Origin: Acanthococcus lagerstroemiae
Lineage: Eukaryota; Arthropoda; Insecta; Hemiptera; Eriococcidae
Direction of reading: 5' to 3'
DNA length: 64,000 nt
Assembly: GCA_031841125.1 (NCBI GenBank)
Contig: CM063106.1
Coordinates: forward strand, 30,996,001-31,060,000
Numbering within the stretch: the stretch's first letter is position 1; every line of letters starts with the position of its first letter. Below, piece by piece: positions 1 to 9,850 of this stretch. A model generated the notes under the pieces. That model was not told the DNA's origin and searched no databases. It worked only from the letters and a program-made list of their open reading frames with translations. Both the position numbers and the translations under genes were made by a program.

Positions 1-980
1 GATTCCTTTATTAAGGGTATTTTTAATTATGATATGTTGGTGATGAATCCTATCAATAGTTTTTTCTATATTGACAAAAAGTATCCATTCAATTCGAGAT
101 TCGACTGTCAAAAAGCCTCGCCTAACTCCTAAACTTACACCTGCTTGGTTTCTGATAGTAGCTAAGAGCTGGAGACTACAAGAAAAAATATCGAAACAAT
201 ATCGATAATCTAAAAAAAATATCGAAACAATATCGATAATTTAAAATGTCTGTCGATGTTTTTCGCAGAACTATTTTAAACTAAAGAACGCGGTGGAGGG
301 AGGGTATAACGCTTGTTGAACCCGAAAACTTTGTAGTTATTGGATTTAGAATTTTATAGTTCACAAAATTCGATCTCTTCGTCCTCCCCTCCCCGACCCC
401 GCGGAAGAGTTTTCAGACAGTGTTATTGAAATCAGTGAAGTTTACTGGTGGGAAACTTGAAGATGTTTATATTTCATGTACCGATTCGCTTTTGAGTGCC
501 TTGACATCGGAGATGGGCAGAATTAAAACGTAAGTGATTGAAAATTATGATTTCAGAGTAATTTAAAAATTTCTCAGAAATCGTAGTTAGAAAATCAAAA
601 AATCACTTTTCCAAAAATTATTGAAAACCTCGCTGAAGATTATCTTTGATATGATTCTTGTGATTCAAAGATCGAAAAAATTCAAAAATCCTGAAAAAAT
701 GATTTAATTACAAGATTAAAAGGATTTAAATCAAGAATCAATTAATTTTTAAAATCATGATTTCAAAATGAAAAAGAAGAAGATTTAAAATCAATTGATT
801 CTAATGTTTCTTTTTTCTTTTGCCCATCGCCACTTGACATTTTACGCACTATTTCTATGTGATGTTACCTGATGAGTGGTAGAAATTTCAAATATTTCTT
901 CCGACGTGGGGCATTCGGGTGTTATTTAACGAAAGGTTGGGGGGGGCAAACAAATATATTGATTTGAGTTATGAAAAGCA
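1..980. other. Non-coding stretch with a short tandem duplication
   Basis: No gene is recognisable. A unit of about 31 bases containing AATATCGAAACAATATCGAT is present twice in direct tandem at roughly 184-245. The rest is A+T-rich sequence with stops in all frames, as expected of intron or intergenic DNA. A run of eight G occurs near 939-946. Confidence 0.6.
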
Positions 981-985
981 GTCTT

Positions 986-1200
986 CTTCTTTTATAATTT
1001 ACTTTTAACCCGAGCCCTGGAATCCGCTCTTTCAAGCATTACCTCAGAGACGTCAGGGAGGCTGTTAGGACTGTCTTAGCCCTCTTCCTTTCTGGCCGCA
1101 AAACCAGCCTTGGTCGAAATCTGGCAAGTTGCTACGTAGACTCGAACCCGGGACCTCCGGATTCCGAGACCAACGCGGTATCCATTCGGCCAACCAGACT
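986..1200 (-). repeat. tRNA-derived SINE, copy 1
   Basis: On the minus strand the element starts with a tRNA-like head containing an A box, TGGCCGAATGG (1182-1192), and a B box, GGGTTCGAGTCT (1138-1149). These are the internal RNA polymerase III promoter elements. The head is followed by about 120 bases of non-tRNA body. A second copy at 17114-17329 matches over the full length, which shows it is an interspersed repeat and not a functional tRNA gene. The head resembles an arginine-type tRNA from memory, but the anticodon stem is imperfect. No clear target-site duplication is visible for this copy. Stop-free frames read through it are shadows. Confidence 0.85.
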
Positions 1201-1399
1201 TCCCCCCTCCCCAGAGCACATGCTTCTTCGCTATGTGCAAAACAAGGAAAGCAGTAATGATGGATGAGATTATTGTCCTATGTTTTTGTTTCATGGATAA
1301 CACAGGAAATTTTCAAATTCAAAATGTACTCTGAAAGATTATCATGTTTCGACGGTTTAATCTAAGAAAGAGTCGTTTTTCAGCAACATCAAACTGATG

Positions 1400-1745
1400 T
1401 CGTTTACATGCGGTTTATGCTGTATCTTTCCTCCTTAGGGAGGGAAGTGATGATTTCCTTCCTTCAATGTAACCAATATTCTAACTAGGGTTACACTGAT
1501 CAGATTGTTTCATGCGGTTTCATATGCTTGCATTGTTTAAAATCAATCGTTGTAATATTGATGTAGCGTGGACGCTGTATCTTTTCTCCCTAGGAAGAGA
1601 AGTTCTCTCTCTAGGGAGGGAAGTGATGTCCCTCCCATAATATGACCAATATCTTAACTAGATGATTTGGCTACACTGATCCGATTGTTTCATGCGATTT
1701 CATACGCTTGTATTGTTTAATATTGATCATTATAGTATCTTGGAT
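1400..1745. repeat. Imperfect tandem duplication (two ~155-180 bp units)
   Basis: Two direct copies share GCTGTATCTTT (starting near 1419 and 1574), an AGGGAGGGAAGTGATG block, a GACCAATAT-like block and GATTGTTTCATGCG (near 1503 and 1683). The second unit carries an extra CTAGGAAGAGAAG-type insertion, which explains the uneven spacing. No coding potential is seen. Confidence 0.7.
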
Positions 1746-2764
1746 AATATTGGGAATTTATGCAAAACTACGCAAGAATATAAACATCCATTATGCTTTC
1801 ACTTTCTGACTACAGTTTGAATAAAATATTGTACACAGCAGGAGCGTAAAGGAAGCGTTATCACTCGTGCGATTACACCATTCGCCACACTTCTTAAAAC
1901 GTTTCCTTCCCTCTTTTGTTGTGTGATATACTATTTTGAGAGAGGAGGGGTTGTAGTTACATCTGTTACTCTCTCACATGAAATTAGCAATCCTCTCTTT
2001 ATTAGATAATTTTCTTTTCCATTTCTGGTCAATTTTAGGATGTTTTATCAACTTAGATTATTCTTGAACTTCATAAGTAAATTAAATTTTGTGGAGGTTG
2101 TGTTTTCCGAAACGTGTTCGTTGCTACAACGCCGTGCAACAAATTTGTCATTACTATCGCACAAAGTAATTTTGTTTCGGGAAAGAGACTTCAGAAGCAC
2201 AGGGTTGTAAGTTTCTTTCCGGGAACATTTTCTATAACCTATAATCACCATCGAATATTTTAATACTGTTGACGTGCAAATTGATACGTTTGTAGAAGCA
2301 AGCATGTCTCATTGTGGATGTCACTAGGGAAATGCTTTTATAGCAAAGCTGTAAAAAAGGTTCTTACTTGATGTTTGTTGTACAATAGTACATATTATGT
2401 TGTTTTAATGCGAATGCCATGTCCAAAGCTGTATCATGCGAAACGTGTCGTATTGGCAGGCTCATCGTCAAGAGTCTCTTAAGTAACTTGTAATGTTTTA
2501 TTTTTGCTTAATCAGCAGATTTTATCTGAATTCTTGGCATAATGAATGTATTTCTTTTTTCGTGGAAAATCACTTTACGCTCCCGCCGATTAGTTTTTGG
2601 TAACATCGACCGCTAGTGGCTTTATCAATCTGTTTTGCGGTGAACATTGAAGTGGCCATTTTTAAAAACCTTGATAATCGTTTCTCTCGTTTTGTGGCTA
2701 CAGTTTTTCCATCATGAGTCTTGATGTTGATGGTGTGAATTCGATGTGTGTGTGTGTGTGTTTT
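1746..2764. other. Non-coding stretch, nothing recognised
   Basis: Short frames on both strands show no family resemblance. A (TG)n tract of about 15 bases lies near 2746-2761. Confidence 0.5.
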
Positions 2765-2941
2765 TGTACATTTACACACCTAAAGTCTGCTGGTCCAGTT
2801 AAGAAACATAATTTTTTCACGGTACTGATAACGTGTTCTCGAACTCGTCTTTCCCCTCCAACTTCAAAATACCCATATATCGATGTGTATTGCGGGTAGC
2901 CAGTTATGTTTCTTAACTGGACCAGACTTTACACTTGTACA
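2765..2941. mobile_element. Small palindromic MITE
   Basis: The ends are inverted repeats of about 45 bases. Both read inward from TGTACA and share TGGTCCAGTTAAGAAACATA, with only small differences. The 177-bp length, long terminal inverted repeats and lack of coding capacity fit a miniature inverted-repeat element. The superfamily is not assigned because no target duplication is clear. Confidence 0.7.
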
Positions 2942-3077
2942 TTCTTGTAATTGAAACCCTAAATGTGCAGACAACCATAATCAGTTTTGTTTCTTTGACT
3001 TGAATGACAGACTGAGCTGTATCCAATGCTCAGGTGGATGGACTACCTGCTTGTTATTATTCTCACATGAATGACTT

Positions 3078-3319
3078 CAGTGGCGTAGCCAGGATTTTCC
3101 CAAGGGGGGGGGGGCACAGTAAGATTTTCAAGGAAGAAAAGTCGAAAATTGAGGTGTTATTTAAACATTGCCGATATTAGAGGACTATTTCATGAAAAAT
3201 GAAGGTAAAATTACTGCTCGAGCAAAATTTTTTCTGCGAAAATTTGCTCATTTTTGCATATTTTACATTCAATTTCAGGTGCCTCGGGGGAGGCGTTCGC
3301 CCCCCTGACTACGCCACTG
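3078..3319. mobile_element. hAT-type MITE with perfect 8-bp TSD (CAGTGGCGTAGCC family, copy 1)
   Basis: The element starts CAGTGGCGTAGCCAGG and ends with the near inverse TGACTACGCCACTG. It is flanked by AATGACTT on both sides (3070-3077 and 3320-3327). An 8-bp target-site duplication is the signature of hAT transposase. The interior is non-coding, begins with a run of 11 G, and matches the copies at 29170-29401 and 39136-39413. It must be mobilised in trans. The intact duplication suggests a fairly recent insertion. Confidence 0.92.
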
Positions 3320-3388
3320 AATGACTTGACTACCTGCTTGTTTTTCTTTTCACATGAATGACTTGATATATTGAGCTGTAACTTTTAG

Positions 3389-3550
3389 TGTCCATTTTGG
3401 AGTGTGAGTGAACTTAGTAATATTCCATTTGTATGGTGTGTCAATTCACTTTTTCTTCTTCTGTAGTCCAGAGCCCTTTCGGCTGTTATGCCATCATCAG
3501 TGGAGTACCCTAAATGAGACTTGTCTCTTGTGGTCCTGTAGTCATCAGCG
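3389..3550 (-). repeat. Penelope-like element pLTR fragment, copy A
   Basis: The segment, with its shared TTGGAGTGTGAGTGAA start and GGCTGTTATGCCATCATCAG core, recurs at 61172-61300 beside a recognisable Penelope-like ORF. It recurs in inverted orientation at about 5905-6025 beside a GIY-YIG domain. Those associations identify it as the terminal repeat of a Penelope-like retroelement. It contains a hammerhead-like motif, listed separately. No coding sequence adjoins this copy directly. Confidence 0.7.
3463..3508 (-). ncRNA. Hammerhead ribozyme-like motif, PLE copy A
   Basis: On the minus strand, helix I strand GTACTCCA precedes the conserved core CTGATGA. Then come a short GGC/GCC helix II with loop ATAACA, the core GAAA, a minimal helix III region GGGC, the pair TC at the cleavage position, and TGGACTAC closing helix I with one mismatch. 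This is the type I order, open at helix I, which is known for Penelope-like elements. Helix II has an unpaired U next to the core and helix III is very short, so activity as a monomer is uncertain. Confidence 0.5.
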
Positions 3551-5225
3551 TTGCCAACCCTAGTGATATAACATTAGGTCTAGTGTTTTTTTCCACATTT
3601 TAAAAAGTCCAGTGATTTTTTTCTTGTTTTGGTGACTTTAGTGTTTTTCGTGGTTGTCTGCTTCAATTTTTCAATTTTTTTTTGGTTTTTATGAGTATTT
3701 AAGGTCGGATAAAACGGGTGCGGATTTGTAGCGTTTTCAATCTAGCAGCACTGGTTATGTCGTTATCAGCTGTATTTCCAATACTCCCATTCGTATTGAA
3801 AATAATAATAATAATAATAATAATTCAATCGGCTGCCGACTTCATATGTTTATTAATATGTAAATAGAAGACTGAGACAAATTAAAGGCCTTACTACATA
3901 TCACTTGGATGCCGTTCCTTAAACTGTAGATCGGAATCATTTATTTCAGAATGTTTGATAGGAAAAAAATGTTTGTAAGATACGGAGTATAGATGTCTCT
4001 AAAGCTCCCATGTATTTTAAAGTATGTACGACTTCGACTTGTCAGGAAGAAAGGGAAAGTACGCAAAGAAATGATTTTGAAGAACTCGATCAGTTATAAT
4101 GTGGATTATAAAATTTGAAGGAAAAAATGACTTTTTGACAAGTAATTCAATCGGAGATTGATTGAAAAAAAAAATCGACTTACAGGCAGTATAGATTGTA
4201 CTCTTTTCAGAGGGAAATAGTATTTCAGACCGCTAAAAAAAATGCCCTATTTTTTTATTTTTTTTCAATAATTGCTTCTCTTTTTTGACTAGAGGGACTC
4301 GTACTCCTTGATAATCAAAAATCTCCGTATAACACGTCAATTATATAGGTCACACTGTATATCTACGCGTATAATTTTTATAAGGCTAGGATTTAATCGC
4401 ACGTTAAAATAGATCATATGAACGATAACAGGAGCAAGTCTAACGATAGAAAAAATCAAAACTCTGTGATAAAGTGTAGAAAACGATAAAACGGAGTAAT
4501 ACGCGATAAAAAGGAGTAATGCACGATAAAAAATGTATAATGCTATCTAAAAACTATTAAGTCACGTTGAAAAACGTTAATGAACTATTAAAAATGCGCA
4601 TTAGCTATAAATGCACCTTACAGAAATTCAAAAGTAAACATTAAAAAATATTGCAGTCACATCACCCTAGGTACTATACGTTGAGTCAGAAAGAAAACTT
4701 GAGTTAAATATTGAAATGCTGTCCTTGAAAAACTGTGTCTTCATTGGGAAATGAGCGCTTTCCTCGATTTGGCAGGCCAATCCCTCTTTTTTTTTTTGAC
4801 CCAGGGGGACAACTTTTGCCTCCTGCGGTATGCTCACAAGATTCAGTCTAATTTGGAGACCGAGGACATGATTGCGGAGCAGGTAATTCTGGAAGTACGG
4901 AGTATTATTCTGCATTGAAAAATATTTTATCAATTTATTAGTGCAAGTCATGTCGAGAAATGTATTTTCATGAGAGTGACACAGATTATCATCCTATCGT
5001 TTAAGCTACTCGTCAATATTATCGTTCGTTTGTAATTATTTTGTTTGCAACATGTAACGGGCAATGGTTCATTTTACTATCTTTCGGACCACCTATTTTA
5101 GCGTTCTGTATCCTATCATTCATTCGAATTTTTTTATCGTGCAATTAAAGTTTCCCCTTTTTATAAGAATCACTAAAAAGCGATTTTTTCTCCACTTAAA
5201 CAAGTGTTTTTTCTATTCATGGGTT
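3551..5225. other. Non-coding stretch with (AAT)n microsatellite
   Basis: A run of AAT-type triplets lies at about 3797-3825. Nothing else is recognised. The frames seen here have no family resemblance. The stretch is bracketed by inverted PLE terminal sequences and may be partly derived from that element. Confidence 0.5.
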
Positions 5226-5428
5226 GGAAACGCTGGTAGTCATATAGTCGAGAGTAGTACCGCATGGTGAACCTGTTTACTTGTGTGCTCCTATTGGTTG
5301 TCTGTGATCGTGTAGTTTGTCCAATCCGTGGGTGTTATGTTATCAGTTGGAATAAATTCTCACTTTGGAAGTTAGTTGTGTTTATTAGGTTATTTTGTTT
5401 TGTTTTTGCCTTTATTCTAGTTGTTCTA

Positions 5429-5650
5429 TTAATTTTCTCTTGCGTTGTTTTCTATGTGTAGGAATTTGTCATTGTTATGTCCCTTGTCATTGCAGTGTTT
5501 TCCAAACAGTGATTTGTCATCATTTAACTTCTGTGATGTTTCATGTTCTTTGATTCTGACTGTGAATTTTCTGCCTGTTTCTCCTATGTAGGTCATGTCA
5601 CAGTGTTCACAGTCCAATCTGTATGCTTTGCTACTGTTGTTTCTGTCCTT
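5429..5650 (-). pseudogene. GIY-YIG endonuclease domain of a Penelope-like element
   Basis: The frame reads SSKAYRLDCEHCDMTYIGET and continues GRKFTVRIKEHETSQKL. This contains the Cys-rich CEHC knuckle, TYIGETGR (the YIG half of the GIY-YIG signature) and the R...KEH catalytic helix typical of Penelope-like endonucleases. The domain would nick target DNA for target-primed reverse transcription. A stop follows shortly after the NNAREN segment. The linker upstream is frameshifted and the polymerase is absent, so this is a fragment rather than a gene. Confidence 0.85.
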
Positions 5651-5932
5651 TGTTTCTGTTTTGTCATTGCTTATTTGTTTGATCAGAGGTGGTATGTTTT
5701 TGATTTGGTATTGCTCCTGCGTATTTGTCTGCTTTTGTGGTTGTTAGTTCAGTGTCTGTGCTTTTTGTTTGTGTTAGTTTTTTAATTATTCTGTCTACTA
5801 TTTGTGGTTGGTGTTTGTTTAATTTTGTTGATTTCTGTTGTTCTGAGGTTGTTGAGCATACGACTAGGTTCACCATACGGTACTACTCTCGACTATGACT
5901 GCAGGACTACAAGGGACAAGTCTCACTTAAGG

Positions 5933-5978
5933 CACTCCCCTAATGATGGCATAACAGCCGAAAGCGCTCTGGACTACA
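5933..5978 (+). ncRNA. Degenerate hammerhead-like motif, PLE copy B
   Basis: This is the same layout as copies A and C but on the plus strand: CACTCCC, then CTAATGA in place of the CTGATGA core, GGC/GCC helix II with loop ATAACA, GAAA, GCGC, TC, and TGGACTAC. The G-to-A change in the invariant core and mismatches in helix I predict loss of activity. Confidence 0.45.
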
Positions 5979-6035
5979 GAAGAAGAAAAAGTGAATTGGC
6001 ACACCCTACAAATGGAATGAGCTGCGATGTTTTTC

Positions 6036-8154
6036 CACTATGTCTGCGCATATAATTCAGTCTTAAAGTCGAAATATCGAAACTGACTTTGGTTGTTTTC
6101 ACAATTAGGGTTTCATTCTGCTATTTGCAGGAGATGCATTATCGTTTGTTGCGGTTGGTGCTAAAATGCCTGCAAAATTTTCCGTGATTGCGCGTAAACA
6201 AGAGAGCAGCTGTTGCTGTGCCGACGTAATTTTTTTTCTCTCTTATTCTGCATTTCAAGTGTAGAAAATACTGTTTGTAAGAAGAAGCTACAGTGCGCCA
6301 AAAACGTGGCTCATTATTTCTCGACTTCCGCGCCGCATAATTTGGCTCCCTTTTCGTTTTCGTGTAAACTTAGTCATAGTTTCTGGCTTCGAGATTTTCG
6401 TACTCGACGATCCAGAAAAGCAACTGAACTCGGGTAATCGTAAGTTTTATATAGTTGTACCTATAGCCATCTCGAACGTGTGTGCAGTTTATTTTATTTT
6501 TTTTTAATAAAAGCGGAAGTGCGTTGTCGAACCTAACCTAAGATACACGATTGTATCCATTTTGTTATTCTGTATGCACGTATGTAAGTGTTTCAATTCA
6601 CCTAACTTGGGTCGTGCTCCTGGCGATTATTCATGAAAGTTCTACCTATATAGTATTATGGTAATATCGTTAGGTGGGAAGTTGACGACTTTATTTATTG
6701 TTCGTGTACTCGGTATCATTTAATTCAGCTGTAATGATGTGGAAATTTATAGTTTCTTGTTTTCTTCTCTCTAATAGAGTATGTCTATTGATTTTATTAA
6801 CACGGTGTACGTTGACCATGTAAGACGGTTCGATGTTGGGAGATCGGTTTGATTTCTGAAACAGAGGAAAACTATACACCGCAACCGTGTGTACATATAT
6901 TCATTAGAATGAAAAACACGCGCTTTTAGCCTCCGAGCGGAAGTACTGTAATTAACTAATTACAGGTTCGACTGCGCTATGTCATCATTACTTCAATTTA
7001 ACTCGTTTCGGGTTGTACCACTTCGTGTCTTTGTTGTTTCATTTCTTATATATACTGTTGCCATTTAGAAGAGACAAAGTACGTACACTGATTATATCGT
7101 GTTTGGGTGAACGAGCGAGTTCGCTTTATTTTACAGTTTATTGCGAATGTTGCAGTAGTTTCTTTTTTCCTGTTTTATTTATTTATTTTCTATCTAGTTT
7201 CGTGTGTAGATTACTCATACACACTTACAGAGGTCAGCTGTTTCGAATGTTTCGATTTTGTAAATAAGGTTGGCGCTGTGCGTGTTCGGGCCTTGCCAAC
7301 TAAAAAGTTTGTGTCTGTTAGGAACGGTGAAAGGAAACGTATGCGTCATCACATCGTGGCGAAGAAAACCCTTGAACCCGATAGTGTTGCCGCGAATTTT
7401 CCTTGGACAGGGTTAGTCATAAATGCTTCTTTATGACTTGATTATTCACCCGCTGTCGACAACTCTTAGCTCGATACGAGGTGTAACGCTTGTTTTCATA
7501 ACACAGGCGAATTAGTTTCGGTTCGTAGTCGTTTTTAAGGGATGGATGATTTCGGGGATAATCCTTCCGTGACCGGCCAACGTGTAATTTTTTAATAGAA
7601 ATTCTTTGAAAAATTGAAAGAATGTTGCTCTCTTCGCTCGCAAATGAGTGTTTTAATCAGTTAGACAGGTCGACCCCCACAAATCCTCATTCGTGGAAGA
7701 ATTCTGGTACCGGGCCTGCTCTGTTTCAAGTTCAGCTGCGGAAGGAATTAGTAATACGATGAATTTTGACGAGGATAGTCGTGATGGCATACCGAACAGT
7801 GAGCCAAACGTCCCAACCTTTCAAACTGATACTTCAGTGTTTTTCAACATTTTCGAGTCGGCGGCACATTTCAGACCCCATAACTTTTTCGCGACACCCT
7901 AATTCAAAATATATATTTAAAATTCTCTAAAATGAATTATTCCTAATAAACATACCAAGAAAAAAGTTACTTTAAAAAAAAAACTCACGGCACACTTCGA
8001 AGGGGCTCGCGGCACACCGGTTGAAAAACGCTGTAATACTTGCTTATCATTCATGGAATATAAGGACTTTGACTCGATCTTTGGTGAATATTTTCGCAAC
8101 TGGGTATTGCTTCGCAATGAGAAGTGCTTCACCAAAAAACAGTGAGTCCATATT
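6036..8154. other. Non-coding stretch, no gene recognised
   Basis: Two frames were examined, at 7107-7436 and 7693-7902, both plus strand. Neither has recognisable domains. The second includes MNFDEDSRDGIPNS followed by a donor-like ACA/GTGAGC near 7797, so a 5' exon cannot be excluded, but nothing else supports it. Confidence 0.4.
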
Positions 8155-8741
8155 TGTGGCAGTGCAGGGAATAATATCACACTTTGTCGATATGGAGTTA
8201 TGAGTACTGACTTATACTAGATAAAATGTCTGACAAAATGAGACCTTGTGGGAGCTTTCCAGCTCCAAAATTAACCAAGATATGGCTGTTTGAAGTTGAA
8301 ATTCCAGAAAATCTGATCTTGAGAAAAATGCAATTAAATAAAAATTAAAAGAAATAAACATTTACAAATTCAAATTGTTATATTTCTGAAACAAAGCTAG
8401 AGAGCTCCACGAAGTCTCATTTTGACAGCAGTTTTATAAACAATAGTGGGACGACCTTTTCAGAAAATTGAGACAAAATCAAAGAGTTTAATTTCCAGTC
8501 TGATAATAAAACTGGGTTGGATGGGGGCAAAACAGAGAAGGTGGGTTCACGTTTTCGTCTGTAATGGACGAACGAAGGCAGACAGAGAAAAACGAATAAT
8601 GCCATTCGAAAGAGAAGGGTTTATTCTACCGAAATTATCATAAATTTCGATTTCGACAGTTTTGACCTTGATTCACAAAAATCGCTGTTATCTCAAAAAT
8701 TAAGATCGACCAAGTGTGGCCTTATTCCCTGCACTGCCACA
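8155..8741. mobile_element. MITE with nested inverted repeats
   Basis: The outer inverted repeats read TGTGGCAGTGCAGGGAATAA, then CACACTT and GTCGAT, from both ends (8155-8192 and about 8704-8741). An inner inverted pair lies at about 8227-8258 (GTCTGACAAAATGAGACCTT) and 8400-8431. The interior is non-coding. Target duplication is ambiguous because the flanks are T-rich. The superfamily is not assigned. Confidence 0.7.
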
Positions 8742-9534
8742 TTTATAAATTCGTCTGAAACACAAAAGAACAAACTGCAGATCTTAATTTTGGGGTTTCC
8801 CCCGCCGATTTTTGACAAAAGCTAGTATCAACCTTTTAACAGACACGACCTAGAAATTTCATTTTCAAAACTAAAATAATCGCGAAATTATAAGCTCAAG
8901 GAAAAACTTGAGTTACGGGCTTTTAGAATTGGAATACGTAAGAAGTGAACTTATCGCGTTTTAGAATGACGAAATACCCGACAAAAAGTTACTTCCATGG
9001 AAATGTGGAGTAAACTGGATTGTGACCATGAAGTGCTAAATCATACTGATTGGCTTTCACGCAATACGCACAATGTAACTGGGAACTGGAATCAAGTTCA
9101 GTGTCGGTCGGAAATAGGGTGAGGGCCAGCCAGTAGACATATCCAGGGAAAATTATTTTATGTTTCGACATATTTTTCCTATTGATTCATATAGGGAATA
9201 TCCATTATATCTTTGTGATTCATGTAATATGCAGTCAGTTGGACTCAACTTGATTGGGCATATTTTGACATATTTTGATATTAAAAGCATTAAAATGCAT
9301 ATTTGTATTATTTTCCTTGGTTTTTGGGCATATTTTGGGAATATGTATTTGGCCATTTTGAAGACCTTTTCGGGAATATTTCTACTTTTCTGCTAGAAAA
9401 CAATAAAAACATCTAAAATTCGATAGGAAATAAAATGACAGAAACTGGTTGGTTGTACATTAGCGCTTCTACATTTTTTCATGGTTCAAATCCAGTACAG
9501 TGCTTTCAAAATTCAATTAGTTCCTACATTGGTG
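8742..9534. other. Non-coding stretch with partial copies of dispersed repeats
   Basis: A part around 8993-9050 (TTCCATGGAAAT, then TGACCATGAAGTGCTAAATC) resembles the repeat unit found three times at 23.86-24.26 kb. Short phrases such as GGGCATATTTTG recur. No coding sequence is seen. Confidence 0.45.
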
Positions 9535-9850
9535 TTAGGAATTCTGGGAAATGTTTCAACATAGGGGACATGTGAGGGCCAATGGATCAAGAACATATGA
9601 AAATTCCCGCGGCATTCGAAACCGCTCCTAGGAATATTCAGAGATATTTCGACTAAAGCAATGTTTTCCACCTATTTTAGACATAGTTTTTACAAAATGT
9701 TATTCTAAATTGGATCTGGGAATTTTGAAAAGACTTTTAGCACAGAGGCCATGTGAGGGGGGCGGGGAATGCCTCATGCATATGTGAAAATTTCGGCCAG
9801 CATTTGAAACCGCTTCTAGGAATATTAAGAAGTATTCTGACTGTATCAAT
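9535..9850. repeat. Diverged direct duplication (~187-bp spacing)
   Basis: Two direct copies share GTGAGGG, CATATGAAAATT or CATATGTGAAAATT, and a CATT(C/T)GAAACCGCT(C/T)CTAGGAATATT block (AAACCGCT at about 9619 and 9806). No ORF spans the copies with recognisable similarity. Confidence 0.6.

Larger units (their letters stand above)
5226..6035 (-). mobile_element. Penelope-like retroelement remnant with GIY-YIG domain
   Basis: Penelope-like elements encode a reverse transcriptase fused to a GIY-YIG endonuclease. Only the 3' coding part survives here. The GIY-YIG domain is listed separately, and preceding linker sequence lies in another frame at about 5664-5876 (-). The coding part is bracketed by a ~40-base inverted repeat: 5236-5277, containing GAGAGTAGTACCG, pairs with 5863-5903. 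Downstream on the plus strand is a pLTR segment with a degenerate hammerhead motif (5933-5978), inverted relative to copy A. The reverse transcriptase core is missing, so the copy is dead. Confidence 0.8.

Noticed and set aside
1130..1200. Functional tRNA gene on the minus strand
   Set aside because: A and B boxes are present, but the anticodon and acceptor stems are imperfect and the same sequence is part of a longer interspersed SINE.
1076..1303. 75-codon minus-strand frame over the SINE
   Set aside because: It is read through a tRNA-derived SINE. The sister copy gives a different frame, so it is a shadow.
7693..7902. Possible first exon of the phosphatase gene
   Set aside because: There is a Met and a donor-like GTGAGC, but no similarity to phosphatase N-termini and no supporting upstream signal.
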